A stretch of 64,000 nucleotides of DNA from Tretioscincus oriximinensis (Eukaryota > Chordata > Lepidosauria > Squamata > Gymnophthalmidae), in assembly GCA_022410635.1 (NCBI GenBank), contig JAJVDF010000260.1, positions 1,167,704-1,231,703 on the forward strand. Direction: 5' to 3'. The notes below the pieces were generated by a model. It did not search any database. It was not told where the DNA came from and worked only from the letters and a program-made list of their open reading frames with translations. The position numbers and the translations under genes were made by a program. Shown here piece after piece: positions 23,901-32,582 of this stretch; the first letter of the stretch is position 1, and every line of letters begins with the position of its first letter.

Positions 23901-25458
23901 TTGGGGCTAAATTCAGGGAGAAATAGGGCCCTAAATAACTTGGTCCCCAAAGATCTCAAGGAAGGCCTCCTCCCACATCTGGTTTTAATATGTTGAGTTT
24001 TTTTATGGTTAACCGCCCTGAGACCATTTCCAGGGAGTCAAGAACAGGTGAGGAGTTTGTCTTCTTTTGCTTGAGATGCTCAGGGGCATCATGGAATAGT
24101 GAGAATTAGAGATTTTTTTTGATGGAGATGGGAATCCTAAGCAGTTAAATGAAATAAGGAGATTTAGAGCTACAACCAACAGAGATATTGGATGCAGGAA
24201 ACAGCAACATACAATTATATAAATAATCCAATAGTAAAGGAACTGATGCGTAATCCAGTGGAAGATTTGGAAAAAATAGTAATAAAGACACAACACGGTG
24301 GAACGAGACTGATANGTGAAATTTACCAACGTCTTATTAAATATAAATTTGGAAATAAAAATCTGTTTAGAGGGCAATGCGACAAGATCCAAATAACCTC
24401 CAGATTATATGGTCAAGTTGGGTAAATAATATCAATTTAATAATACCCCACCCTATACCCGAAGGTCGAGATGGTATAGAACACCGGCCCAACTTTCATA
24501 TATCACTCACATATCTCCGGTTTGTTGGCATGGGTGCCAACAGAGATACTACAATGTGCACATGTGGAATGAGTGTACAGAGGTTAAGAACTTTTGCCAA
24601 AGGATTTTAATAATAGTCACGAGATTACCCAAATCCGAATCCCATTCACTATGGAACTCTACTATGTAATGTGTTGGATGATATGGACATAGATAATAAG
24701 GACGTGTATATAGTGACATAATGTATTAGAGTGGGACATATTGTATTAGCTAGAAGGTGGAGAGATAAAAGTAAACGGACCAAAGATTTGTGGGTGGATT
24801 CCATGATCGACTTCCTCTGTTTTGATTTTCTACGTGAAAAAAGATTGCGGAGGATGGGCATCCAAATTAGAAAGTCATGGGCTGTTCAATGGGCAAAATT
24901 TATTTCATATGCCTTTTTTTACAACAAATAATGTATTGATAGTCCAGACTGTACTGTCTGATATAAACTGAGTGGAAACAGGCAATATCAATTTACCACC
25001 TGATGTATCTATGGGGGTTGGGAGGAGGATTTTGTTGTAGTTTTTGTGTTTCTGTTGTATGTTTTGTTTTTTGTGTGTTTAATAAAAAATACCTAAAAAA
25101 AAAGAAAGAGATGCTCAGGGGCAATTTGTTGACCATTGTGGGAGACTGAAGACTGGACTAGACAGGTTGTGACCTTATTCAGTAGGGCCTCTCTTGAGTC
25201 CCAATGCCAAATTAGCATTTTTTGGTAGATTTGTTATTGTAAAGTTGGAATTTGTTGGCTAACTTTGGGGGTGGCACAAGTGTAAGACCAGGGAAAGTAG
25301 GGTGTGGATAGGTATGAATATTGTAAATGAATGAAGTGATGATGGTGATGAAGATGAGGATGACATCAACATCATCATCCATCAGTTGCAAAGACCTTAT
25401 TTGCTTCTCCAGAAGCACTGATCAAAGAACCTCTTTTCTTTCTTCCTTTCAGGAATGA
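10652..25458 (+). CDS. POF1B: POF1B (premature ovarian failure 1B homologue), C-terminal 14 exons, partial gene
   Basis: POF1B binds non-muscle actin filaments and sits at epithelial junctions; in people it is X-linked and associated with ovarian failure. Fourteen plus-strand exons, each with AG acceptor and GT donor, join without a frame break: 81, 87, 195, 131, 28, 75, 93, 114, 153, 111, 129, 74, 118 and 6 nt (1395 nt, 464 residues plus stop). Family landmarks are [38 protein letters not shown], a long heptad-rich coiled coil from the eighth exon on, and [11 protein letters not shown] with [10 protein letters not shown] near the C terminus. Human POF1B is about 589 residues, so about 120 N-terminal residues are missing; I could not find those exons in 1-10651. 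The gene converges on ZNF711. Introns are full of CR1, SINE, hAT and L1 insertions. Confidence 0.93.
11190..11925. mobile_element. Foldback element interrupted by a mariner-like MITE
   Basis: Left-arm blocks CCAGATCTCGCTCACAGCAA (about 11218) and GCTTCTTCTGGCCCTTGAAC (about 11252) recur inverted as GGCCAGAAGAAGCC (about 11411) and TTGCTGTGAGCGAGATCTGG (about 11876). The second element sits in the gap within the right arm, so it is probably a nested insertion. Confidence 0.7.
11551..11852. mobile_element. Tc1/mariner-like MITE with 42-bp tandem units
   Basis: Terminal inverted repeats CAGTGGTACCTCGGTTCTCG and GAGAACCGAGGTACCACTG are flanked by TA on both sides. Inside, a unit starting AAGCAAGGCGCGCC begins at 11622, 11664 and 11706 (period 42), each with the 8-bp palindrome GGCGCGCC. 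No transposase frame. Confidence 0.9.
12691..12777 (+). CDS. POF1B: POF1B exon
   Basis: 29 codons, [10 protein letters not shown] then [11 protein letters not shown], ending LNPDQ; acceptor TTCCAG, donor GTAAGA, phase 0/0. The [11 protein letters not shown] block is nearly identical to human POF1B. Confidence 0.93.
13560..13760 (+). mobile_element. tRNA-derived SINE type B, decayed
   Basis: CTCAGCCCCGCCTACTTCAC, AGGGTGTCTGTTCTGGAGAA and TTATAAATAAATG tail, as in the copy at 30276-30540. Confidence 0.65.
13757..13826. repeat. TTG/ATG/ATA microsatellite beside a POF1B acceptor
   Basis: Triplet runs change from TTG to ATG to ATA and end about 25 bases before the 13850 exon. Confidence 0.95.
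13850..14044 (+). CDS. POF1B: POF1B exon, Cys/His/Gln-rich
   Basis: 65 codons, [12 protein letters not shown].. to ..LQAPEH, phase 0/0, donor GTAAGG. The acceptor TTATTATAG follows directly on a TTG/ATG/ATA microsatellite and has a poor pyrimidine tract. Sequence is rich in His, Cys and Gln, like the poorly conserved middle of POF1B, so support comes mainly from phase and position. Confidence 0.85.
14258..14388 (+). CDS. POF1B: POF1B exon
   Basis: Starts [10 protein letters not shown], then the conserved [20 protein letters not shown]; ends in GGCGGAAG (phase 2), donor GTACTT, acceptor TTGCTAG. Confidence 0.95.
14858..14930. repeat. ATC/ACC microsatellite
   Basis: CAT/CAC triplets giving a spurious poly-His frame, followed by TTTATTTATAATGCCC of a SINE-like tail. 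Confidence 0.95.
15225..15400. repeat. CTCTAAGGTGCTAC-type dispersed repeat
   Basis: CTAGCAAGGGAGTCTTGTAGC with GACAAGTCTCCTTCTCCAGA and AGACAAGTCT-like blocks; the same family as 3870-4235, 47625-47790 and 61890-62165. Confidence 0.55.
15624..15651 (+). CDS. POF1B: POF1B 28-bp micro-exon
   Basis: 28 bp between acceptor TTTTACAG and donor GTAAGT. Its first base completes the AGG codon of the previous exon and it then encodes RYEIDSLNQ before TEDIESL of the next exon. Too short for ORF calling; phase on both sides and strong splice sites support it. Confidence 0.85.
15894..16326. mobile_element. hAT MITE with perfect 8-bp TSD, copy 1
   Basis: Starts TAGGGTTGCCAT and ends ATGGCAGCCCTA. The 8 bp GCCACAAC occur at 15886-15893 and again at 16327-16334, the hAT hallmark. 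Internal ends show inverted GGGATTTT/AAAATCCC blocks. No transposase. In the POF1B intron after the 28-bp exon. Confidence 0.92.
16505..16725 (+). mobile_element. tRNA-derived SINE type B
   Basis: GGTCAGTTTGGCCCTACAGT.., AGGTTCGATTCTGCCC (box B), GTGACCTTGGGTTAG, CCACGTATTTCACAAGGTGT. Confidence 0.75.
16913..16987 (+). CDS. POF1B: POF1B exon
   Basis: 25 codons, [14 protein letters not shown] then [11 protein letters not shown], phase 0/0, acceptor CAAACAG, donor GTAGGT. Almost identical to the human protein here. Confidence 0.96.
17100..17240. repeat. TGCCATAG foldback family copy
   Basis: ATGGCAGTGCAGTCTATGGA then GGGACCTACACTAGCCC and TATTCCNAGATATAGCCCAG: both arms and the right terminal motif present. 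Confidence 0.65.
17695..17787 (+). CDS. POF1B: POF1B exon
   Basis: 31 codons, [18 protein letters not shown] then [13 protein letters not shown], phase 0/0, acceptor TTCTCCAG, donor GTGAGT. Start of the helical part of the protein. Confidence 0.96.
18079..18775 (-). mobile_element. CR1 LINE, 3' end with reverse-transcriptase C terminus
   Basis: On the minus strand it encodes [35 protein letters not shown] and [20 protein letters not shown], the CR1 ORF2 C terminus, then the 3' UTR ending in CTTATGTTCTTATG. Broken by ambiguous bases; 5'-truncated. Confidence 0.95.
19095..19190. repeat. TGCCATAG foldback family, right arm
   Basis: TGCCATAGCCTACACTAG, GATGGCAGGCTCCTATT, AGATATAGCCCAGAATAAG. 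Confidence 0.65.
19720..19833 (+). CDS. POF1B: POF1B exon, coiled coil
   Basis: 38 codons, [19 protein letters not shown] to NNRKQQ, phase 0/0, acceptor TTTTGCAG, donor GTAAGG. Heptad-like Leu/Lys/Glu pattern; [13 protein letters not shown] matches the human protein closely. Confidence 0.96.
20325..20400. repeat. TGCCATAG foldback family copy
   Basis: TTGTAGACTATGGCAGCCCC then TTGTCATACTCTACACTGCC and GATGGCAGGCTCTTA: compact head-to-head arms. Confidence 0.6.
20455..20670 (+). mobile_element. tRNA-derived SINE type B
   Basis: CTTATCTGGAAGTCTCCCAG, GTTCGATTCC box B, GATCTTGAGCTAGTCACGG, CATCTACTTCACAAGGTATC, pyrimidine-rich tail. Confidence 0.75.
20836..20988 (+). CDS. POF1B: POF1B exon, coiled coil
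   Basis: 51 codons, [20 protein letters not shown] to EIQSLRLQ, phase 0/0, acceptor CTTCACAG, donor GTAAAC. Confidence 0.95.
21083..21193 (+). CDS. POF1B: POF1B exon, coiled coil
   Basis: 37 codons, [14 protein letters not shown] to [10 protein letters not shown], phase 0/0, acceptor CTGACAG, donor GTTTGT. Only 94 bases of intron separate it from the previous exon. Confidence 0.94.
21554..21974. mobile_element. hAT MITE with perfect 8-bp TSD, copy 2
   Basis: Same family as 15894-16326: starts TAGGGTTGCCAT and ends GTATGGCAACCTTA. AATAGGAG lies directly before (21546-21553) and after (21975-21982). In the POF1B intron after the 21083 exon. Confidence 0.92.
22580..22708 (+). CDS. POF1B: POF1B exon, coiled coil
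   Basis: 43 codons, [17 protein letters not shown] to DSILKQYEE, phase 0/0, acceptor GGCTTAG, donor GTGAGT. Confidence 0.95.
22839..22912 (+). CDS. POF1B: POF1B exon
   Basis: [16 protein letters not shown] to IITK, ending in AA (phase 2), acceptor TCTTCCAG, donor GTAAGG. Confidence 0.93.
23057..23310 (-). mobile_element. CR1 second-subfamily 3' end
   Basis: GGATCATAGAATCAGAGAGC, CTTAAACCATCCCAGATCAA, CCTCTTCCACTGGTTTATAA; antisense copy. Confidence 0.8.
23325..23500 (-). mobile_element. tRNA-derived SINE type B, tail half
   Basis: CACTACAGACACCTTGTGGG, GGTGGGGCCTCCTCCTCTCA and CCTATTTCACAAGATGTCTG; mixed orientation suggests two joined pieces. Confidence 0.5.
23612..23729 (+). CDS. POF1B: POF1B penultimate coding exon
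   Basis: Completes a Lys codon, then [16 protein letters not shown] and [14 protein letters not shown]; acceptor AATAAACAG, donor GTAAGC, ends phase 0. The conserved POF1B C-terminal block. Confidence 0.95.
24089..25107 (+). mobile_element. 5'-truncated L1-like non-LTR retrotransposon with 16-bp TSD
   Basis: GAGATGCTCAGGGGCA flanks the insert at 24073-24088 and 25108-25123. Between them are broken frames resembling the distal end of an L1-type ORF2 ([32 protein letters not shown]), then a 3' UTR ending AATAAAAAATACC and an A-rich tail. The target lies within a decayed CR1 3' end. Signature of target-primed reverse transcription. Confidence 0.88.
25453..25458 (+). CDS. POF1B: POF1B terminal coding exon (one codon plus stop)
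   Basis: A pyrimidine-rich acceptor TTTCTTCCTTTCAG is followed by GAA TGA in frame, so the protein ends ..TEDAWNEE. Human POF1B also finishes within a few codons of the TED block. The rest of this exon is 3' UTR. Confidence 0.75.
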   Translation, partial: E

Positions 25459-27330
25459 ACGNGTTGAATGACAAGTCCCTGTTGGTCAGCAGAGATGACC
25501 TTTGGATGATGCTGTTATCTGATTTTTCTGCTTGGTTCTCCTATCCTGTCCCAGTCCGGAAATGGAGACGTAGCTGGAAGTGGAAGGAAGTGTTTTGGGA
25601 TAATGTAGCTTTGGGATCGGTTGGTTAAGTCTTTAGCTTATTCCCGCTCTTTACCCTGAGAATCTGAAATACCTTGAGAATCTGGAGAATCTGGTGGGTC
25701 TGTGTTGGGTTGCAGCATGGAACTTTTCCTAGCATTCCAGGGTCAAATATAGGGTTTTTCCGTCCTTCCTGCTGACTTGTAAGAACCCAGAACGAGGCCT
25801 AGAACATTCCCAGCCTTCTCCTGCTGTTCCCTTTGGTGTGGGTTGTGTGAACGCTTTTCAAGCAAAGGTGGTTGCTGATTGCTTTGCANAATAAGACTAT
25901 AAGAAGAGCCAGACTGGATCAGGCCACAGCCCATCACGTCCAGCATTCTGTCCCACACAGAGGCCCACCAGANGCACCTGGGCAGTCCGAACAGAGGNAA
26001 GCAAAATATGCTCCTGTTCATGACTCCCTGCAAATGGTATCTCAGGAGTCCTGCCTGTTGCTCCANCCCNGAGGCAACATCCAGACATCCATCCTAGTAT
26101 CCATTCATACATGGGGCTCCATGGTCATCAGCTTCATGGGGTCCACACCTCTCNTTCCCTGGAGATGTAAGCAGATGAACCTGATTTGAACTATAGTGAC
26201 AAAAAGCAGAAATGCTTCATGGGCCTCATCCTGACAGCCTCCAGGAACTACTCATCAGTCTGACTCAAAAGTGCCTTAAGGTCAGGTGTTTGCAATGCTG
26301 CTTTGCAGGGCACACGACTTTCCAAATAATCTCGTTAAACTATTGCTGTCTCTTTCACGCCCATCACAAGAACCAACATCATGTTGGTTATGTACAGATA
26401 CGTAGTTACACGTAGGGGCAAAGTCCTCATTTTTATCCGGATTTTTCTTGCAGTCCAGAGGTTTAATCTTGCTTGCTGGACAGGTGACAATGGCTGAGCT
26501 TCTTGGTGGAGGTTGGACATGATATTGTTTCATTAGGACAGTTTGTGTTACAAAGCAAGTATGCATTGAACGTTTGCTTCGCTTGCTAGTGGGGGGGCAA
26601 AAGGAGGCCGGATATGTGGCCTGGATAATAGAGATTTCTTGCTAACTGGAGAAACAGAGAAATACCTGTGGCCACTTTCAGGAATTCTTCGTAGTGGAGA
26701 GCTTTGGGCACATCTCCCTTATGAGGCTTTTCCTATTATAATATTCACACGTGTGAGCTAGGGAGGGAGATATTCCTTCCACCTAATGAGGGCAGGCAAA
26801 GAGCTATTGAAAAAAAGAGACACGGTAAGACCAATAGGGATGCCAATGGACAGTTGAGTGAATCTAGCACTGAGCAAGGGATTGGGCCCAAGGACCCTGG
26901 AGGTCCCTTCAAACACTGTGAGACTCTTCAGCTTCCTGGGCTCCATTCCTCTCCAGGAGAACATAAGCAAAAATACTTCATGGGAAGCTTAATGGGAAAG
27001 GTGAGACAGGCTACTCATGGCACCTGATCCGTCTGCCGTGGGTTGCTAGGCTTTGTGGTGCAAATCGGACAACATAGCCAGCTTTCCTGCAGATTTAACC
27101 TTTTTCACAAAGCTGCTGGGTCTTAAAGTCTATCAAGGGGCTCGTTAACGTCCCTTCTTCTTATACTAGATGGCGAAGACAAGGGAACTGCTTTATTTTT
27201 TAAGTTCAGAGTTACGTGGGAATGCTTTTAATGTTTGCAGTTGAATCCCCCTGGTTGTAAAGAAATCACTACCAATTTGCTTCGTTTACCATTGCTTGTA
27301 TATTCATAAATAAATGTTTTCTGTTGAGCT
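25459..27330 (+). other. POF1B: Probable POF1B 3' UTR and downstream sequence
   Basis: No coding signal follows the stop. A CR1 fragment lies at 25888-26110 and a short plus-strand CR1-tail fragment near 26850-26930. AATAAA at 27309-27314 is a plausible polyadenylation signal, giving a UTR of about 1.9 kb; earlier cleavage cannot be excluded. Confidence 0.4.
25888..26110 (-). mobile_element. CR1 LINE 3' end fragment
   Basis: GAAGAGCCAGACTGGATCAG to CAACATCCAGACATCCATCC, near-identical to 18100-18300. Confidence 0.92.
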
Positions 27331-28252
27331 ACTGCCAAATTGTGTCATAGGATTCTCAGCTATAATAGGTGTGGAAAATGACTTCTCCCACTTCCCCAGC
27401 TCAGATGCTGCAGGCGTTGCACCTGGTGAATGTTCTTCTTTGACACACCCATTAAAGTAGCAAAAGTCCCAGCACGGATTCTGCAATAATTTCTGCCCAG
27501 GCATCCCTGAGGTTCAGTTTGCAGCAGTTTATTCCAGAATAAAGGTGTGCAGGGTTTATTATATTCTGGAATAGCCAAGCTTACGTGCAGCAGAATAAGG
27601 AAGCAGCACTTTCTACCTTCCTATTTTTCTTCTTATCTTGCGTCCTTTTTCTGCCATGAAGCTGCTTGTTCCATAAANCAAGACTTTCCCTAATAAGCTC
27701 CTGGGACCCCCTCTGCCTAGACTGGTCCAGGGAGGGCCGATGTGGGNGTCAGCCGTACCTTTAAGCCAACGTGCAGCTATAACTGGTGAAAGGCTGCTGC
27801 TTCTCACAATTTCGGCAGGGCTTGGAGATTTGCATGGAAATTAAATTCCAGAGGGGTGGATGGGTAATTGTTTTTCCCTTTGAAGTACAGCTAGCTTGGG
27901 AAAGGACCTGAGGGCTGATTTAACTGTAGCTCAATTAGTTAGCCAGGGAATTCTTGCTTTTAAGGGTTTTGCCCGCTGATGTGCTTTGGCTGGTTTTTTG
28001 TTGTAGAAAATCATCACACGTCCTGAAATAGGCGAGATGTTTTGGTGCTGAGATATTTTATTTTTGTATCCCAAGGTAGGCGGCCTGAGTAATTTATTTT
28101 AGGGGGGCTGGCGCTAACCCAGTATATCAGGAGTGTGGGGAAACTTATATCTGCTAGGGGCCATTTGGGTATTTGTAACAGTGACTGGGGGGCTATACCG
28201 CAGGCCACACCCCCTGCCCCCCCTAGGCTCCTCCCTCACCTGCCTAGGCCTA

Positions 28253-28440
28253 TTCATAGAATCATAGAGTTGGAAGGGACCTCCAGGGTCATAGAGTTCC
28301 AACCCTCTGCTCGAATGCAGGATTCATTAAACCATCCCAGACAGAAGTTTGAAGACTTCCAGGGAAGGCGAACTCACCACCCGCTGTGGCAAACTGTTCC
28401 ACTGGTTTATAACCCTGACTGTTTTTTCTGATATCTAATC
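28253..28440 (-). mobile_element. CR1 second-subfamily 3' end
   Basis: AATCATAGAGTTGGAAGGGA, CATTAAACCATCCCAGACAG, GTTCCACTGGTTTATAACCC; clearest antisense copy of this family. Confidence 0.85.
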
Positions 28441-28489
28441 TAAATCTACTCCTATTCTCAGGCCCCTTACCCAGATCCACAAAATCATG

Positions 28490-28652
28490 GGTTGTCAATG
28501 CCCCCATCCTGTTTAGCCTTCTCTCAATCCCCCTCCTCTTTTTATATTTCACTTTATGTTTTAACAAAGGGAGAATGCTGGGGCTGGACCAAATGGTTCC
28601 ATGGACTGGATCTGCCTCCCCCAGGGCCTTAGGGTCCCCATGACCCACCCCT
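28490..28652. mobile_element. Partial hAT MITE related to 50159-50511
   Basis: CTGGACCAAATGGTTC, GGATCTGCCTCCCCCAGGGC, CCATGACCCACCCCTG matches the right half of the 50 kb element; no TSD located. Confidence 0.6.
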
Positions 28653-28704
28653 GAAACATATGGACACCGGCCCTTCCCACAATGGGGTTTGTTCTGGGAT
28701 GTAG

Positions 28705-28860
28705 CTTGGCATAGAAAGATGCCATCCACATGCTGGCATCCGAATGGTGCCTGCCATAGTCTATGCTGGCATGTGGATGAGCCAAATGGTGCCTGCCATA
28801 GTCTACACCACCATGTGGATGGCAGGGCCCTATTCCAAAATACATCCCAGGAAAAGACAC
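28705..28860. repeat. TGCCATAG foldback family, tandem pair with 42-bp spacing
   Basis: AATGGTGCCTGCCATAGTCT occurs twice, 42 bp apart, each followed by a GCATGTGGATG-like end; CCATCCACATGCTGGCATCC is the inverted partner on the left, and CCTATTCCAAAATACATCCC the right end. Confidence 0.75.
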
Positions 28861-29277
28861 GGCAACAAGACGAGAAGAACATTCAGGACGAAAGAAAACG
28901 TGCTGAAAACTGTTTTCCCATCCCAATTTCTACTCCAGGTGTGTTTATCTATTTAAGGCAGGCAGGTTTTGCAGGTCCCCGTCTCCTTGTTTCTTTCTGT
29001 ACGCCACCGGGTGACCCCCAGTTTTACAGCAATAATTTTGTATTTGTGGTCGGGAGAATCCGCTGGGAATTCAATAAAATATATGGAAAGTGGACAAGCG
29101 TGCTCTTCCTGTCTGTTTTTCTTTGCACTCATTAAGGGTGCTAATCTTCTGTCCTGGGATATTTGTGTGTGTATGTTTGTGTGTAAGAGAGATGGTGTAG
29201 TCTATGGCAGGCCATCTGTACTCCACACTTGAATGTGGACGAGCCAAATGGAGCCTGTCATACTGGCCCACAAATTT

Positions 29278-29530
29278 ATTTTTATTTATTTATTTGTATT
29301 TATATCCCGCCCTATACCCAAAGGACTCAAGACAGCCAACTATAGGGTGGTGCACATAGCTTTTGTTGCTTTCTCCACAACAGACACCCTGTGGAGTAGG
29401 TGGGGCTGCNAGAGTTCAAAGAACAGTGACTGGCCCAAGGTTACCCAGCTCGCTTCATGGAGGAATGGGGAATNGAACCGGGAGACTACCGGATAAGAGT
29501 CCCACACTCTAACCACTACACCAAACTGGC
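29278..29530 (-). mobile_element. tRNA-derived SINE type B, fullest copy
   Basis: On the minus strand: GCCAGTTTGGTGTAGTGGTT (box A), CGGTTCNATTCCCC (box B), CCTTGGGCCAGTCACTG, ending TTTGGGTATAGGGCGGGATA and a TAAA-rich tail. Confidence 0.88.
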
Positions 29531-30275
29531 CCACAAATTGTGCCTGTCCTTGACTCTTGGGGTAGGGACTTGCCATCTGTAGTCTACCCAGGCATGTGGG
29601 TGAGCCCAAAGGGGCCTGCCATAGTCTACACTGGCTCACCAATTGTCCCTGAGCATCTCAAGCGGAAGGAGGATCAAACCCTTCACCTGCTCTCAACTCT
29701 TGAAAAACCGAGCGAAAGCTGTGAAGAACAAACCATTTGCCTGCAATTTACTCTTCCTATTTCTGCTCCTCGTATATTTTATTTCCCGGGTGGAAACGTG
29801 GCGTCAGCAGGAATAGGTGATGAAGTGGTCAACGCCAAGCGTCCTTAGGAGGCCCAGCCAGGAATATTAAACGCTTCGAGGAAGACGAATTATTCAGATG
29901 TCTTGGCAGGAGACAGAAAACTGCACAGGCAGAAGTTTNTGGCAGCAAAGCATAATTATACCTTTGGCTTGTCTGCCTAATTCCCAGCTCAAAAGGCAGG
30001 TGAGAAGCTTTGCCTCCCCCGTAAGCAGAGCCGGCGGCGGCGGGTGGAATCCGGAGGCCCCTTTGCCTTCCCAGCTTTGCCATTTGCAGGCACACGGGAA
30101 ACACACTGGAAGGGAACGCCGTGCAGGGGCAGCTCCACAGCCACCAGCTCTTCCAGGCACTAAAACACAAGGAAGAGAAGAGGAGGAAGAAGAGGAAGAG
30201 CAACGAAGAGGAGAAGAAGGAGAACTAGCTCTCTGAGCCCCGGGACAGAAATTATCACAGGCCACTCCCCAAAAA

Positions 30276-30540
30276 ACTGGGGAGCGGTAATGGTTAGAGT
30301 GGGGGACTCTTAGAACTTAGAACGTAATCTCCCGATTCGATTCCCCACTCCTCCACGAAAGCCANCTGGGTGACCTTGGGCCAGTCACAGTTCTTTGAAC
30401 TCTCTCAGCCCCACCTACTCCACAGGGTGTCTGTTGTGGAGGAAGCAACAAAAGCGAAGTGCACCACATTAGGTAGGACGCCCTGAGACCTTTGGGTATA
30501 GGGCGGAATATAAATACAACTAAATAAACAGAAAGCGTAC
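30276..30540 (+). mobile_element. tRNA-derived SINE type B
   Basis: GGTTAGAGTGGGGGACTCTT, CCCGATTCGATTCCCC, GGTGACCTTGGGCCAGTCAC, CTCCACAGGGTGTCTG, GCGGAATATAAATACAACTA. Confidence 0.88.
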
Positions 30541-30621
30541 AGGACAAAGCTTTATTACGTCATGTAGGTGCAAAGGATGCACGGAAATTTTGTGACGTCA
30601 AATCTGGGGTGGACCGGAAGT

Positions 30622-30940
30622 GACATAAAAGAAGAAGAAGAACTTGGTTCTTATACCCCGCTTTTCTCACCTTTCAAAGGGACTCAAAGCGGCTTACAAG
30701 GATATATTGTGCCTGAAGGCTGACATTCTATCTTCCCCACCAGGCTCTGGTGGTTCCCATGTATCTACTTGCANTCAGTTGCAATTTCTTGCAATTCTTG
30801 CTTTCGAATAGCTGGGTTGGCTAGAGCTACAGGCTAGTGGAAGGTGCTCACCCCTCCCCACTTCCAACACAGGGCTTCGAAACCCCATCTTCCAAATGAG
30901 AGACGAATTCCTAAGCGACTGAGCTATCTCAGTTGCTTAG
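30622..30940 (-). mobile_element. tRNA-derived SINE, type A
   Basis: Near-identical to 636-951 (TTCTTATACCCCGCTTTTCT, GCTTTCGAATAGCTGGGTTG, AAGCGACTGAGCTATC). Confidence 0.88.
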
Positions 30941-31064
30941 GGGAAGTGACACAAAAAGGGGGAGGGGCTTTATGGTTTATCAGCAAAAGGGGCGGGGTTT
31001 AACAGCAGATGTGGCAGGCATTTGTGTGCTATGAGAATTGGACACGTGTCTGATCATTCCCATA

Positions 31065-31325
31065 CAGGAGGAGGAGGAGAAGAGCAGGGTATAAAAGCCT
31101 GCTTTTTTTTCACTCGAAGGCTTGCATTCTAACTTCCCCATCACATTGGGATGGTCCCTATTCAGCTGTTTGCAATTCCTCACTTTTGAACTGCTAGGTT
31201 GGCTGAAGCAGATGCCAGTGGAGGGNGCTCACCCCCTTCCCACAGCAGACACATGGGCCTCAAATGCCGGCCTCTCTGTTGAAAGTCCTGTTTTTAACCT
31301 CTGCACCACTGTGGAAAAGGTACTT
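31065..31325 (-). mobile_element. tRNA-derived SINE type A, older copy
   Basis: GGTATAAAAGCCTGC, CTCGAAGGCTTGCATTCTAA, GCTAGGTTGGCTGAAGC follow the type A order with many changes. Confidence 0.7.
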
Positions 31326-31424
31326 CCAGGGTCATCGGGTCCAACCCCCTGCTCGATGCAGGGTACATTAAACAATCCCAGAAAGATGAATGAGTGCAGG
31401 AATGAATGAATGGTGCCTTACAGA

Positions 31425-31690
31425 CATGAGCTCTTTTCAGCCCAAAGGGAACCTAAGAGGACCCCTGCTGAATGGAGCCAGAACCCATCTAGTCCAGCCT
31501 TCTGTGTCATCCAGTGGGGCCCCAGTTGCCCCTGGGGAGTCTGAACAGAAGGCAAACCCCTTGCCTGTTCTTGACCCCCTGGAACCCTGCCTGTTGCTCC
31601 ACCTCAGAGGCAGCACCAAGACACCCATCCTAGTCGCTGTTTATACCCTTGGGTGTCCATGAATGTATCTAATCCTCTCTTAAAGCAACT
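31425..31690 (-). mobile_element. CR1 LINE 3' end, older copy
   Basis: AGAACCCATCTAGTCCAGCC, CCTGCCTGTTGCTCCACCTC, CTTGGGTGTCCATGAATG. Confidence 0.75.
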
Positions 31691-31699
31691 TTCCATAAG

Positions 31700-31870
31700 C
31701 TTCTTCGCTTCATAACAGACACCTTGTGAAGTTGGTGGGGCTGAGAGAGCTCTGAAGGACCGAATCTAGCCCAAGGTCACCCAGCTGGCTTCACAGAGAA
31801 GTGCACAATCAAACCGGCAGACTTCCAGATAAAATTGTGACCCTCTAACCACTGCACCAGACTGGCTGTG
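31700..31870 (-). mobile_element. tRNA-derived SINE type B
   Basis: CATAACAGACACCTTGTGAA, GCCCAAGGTCACCCAGCTGG, CCTCTAACCACTGCACCAGA. Confidence 0.8.
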
Positions 31871-32582
31871 CAATAGGATTAATATTGGGGGACACGCAGG
31901 CCAGCCCAACACCTGAATTCCATACTGGAAGTCACTGGGGAAGCTTCTGGACTGGAATTTGCAAACAGCCTTCTGTCTGTGCCAGTTTTCCCCCATTTTT
32001 GGCAGCTGCTTCTCAAACAGAACTGTGGAAGCTCCATTTGGGCACAGACTGCTGGATGTTGGATAATGAAAACGAATGAATCAGCTCTACTGGGGTCAAA
32101 ATAGCCACCCAAGCGAGCCTCTCTGAAGCCTATCGCTGAAGGGGGGTCAAAGGAGACGACGGTGCCATGCTTGAGAGCAAGGGAGGTTGTCATCCCTGCC
32201 AAAACGGGCGGCTGAGGCTAATTAAGGCAGCTGCAATTATCCAGGTGCTAAAGTGCCTTGCAGAGTTTCTTAGCAGCAAAACCACAGGCAGGCAGAACCA
32301 GTCTTTCAACCAGCCAAGGAGATCAGGGAGAAGTGGAACCAGTCGCCACCTGCTCAAGATTTCCCTGTTTCTGAGAATTATGTTTCCAACAGAGCAGGGG
32401 GATGTGGGAATGACTGCCACGTGCTGAGGGCGCATGCTCGGCTCAGGATGGCCTTTCTGATCACTAAGTGGCTCCCTGGCTCCCAAGGGCTGCTTAGCGT
32501 CTAGTGCCAAGGACCTCTTTGGGGGTTACTTTAAGGAGGGCTCCTCTCACTACCAAACTCCTNAGAGAGCCTCAGCTGCATT

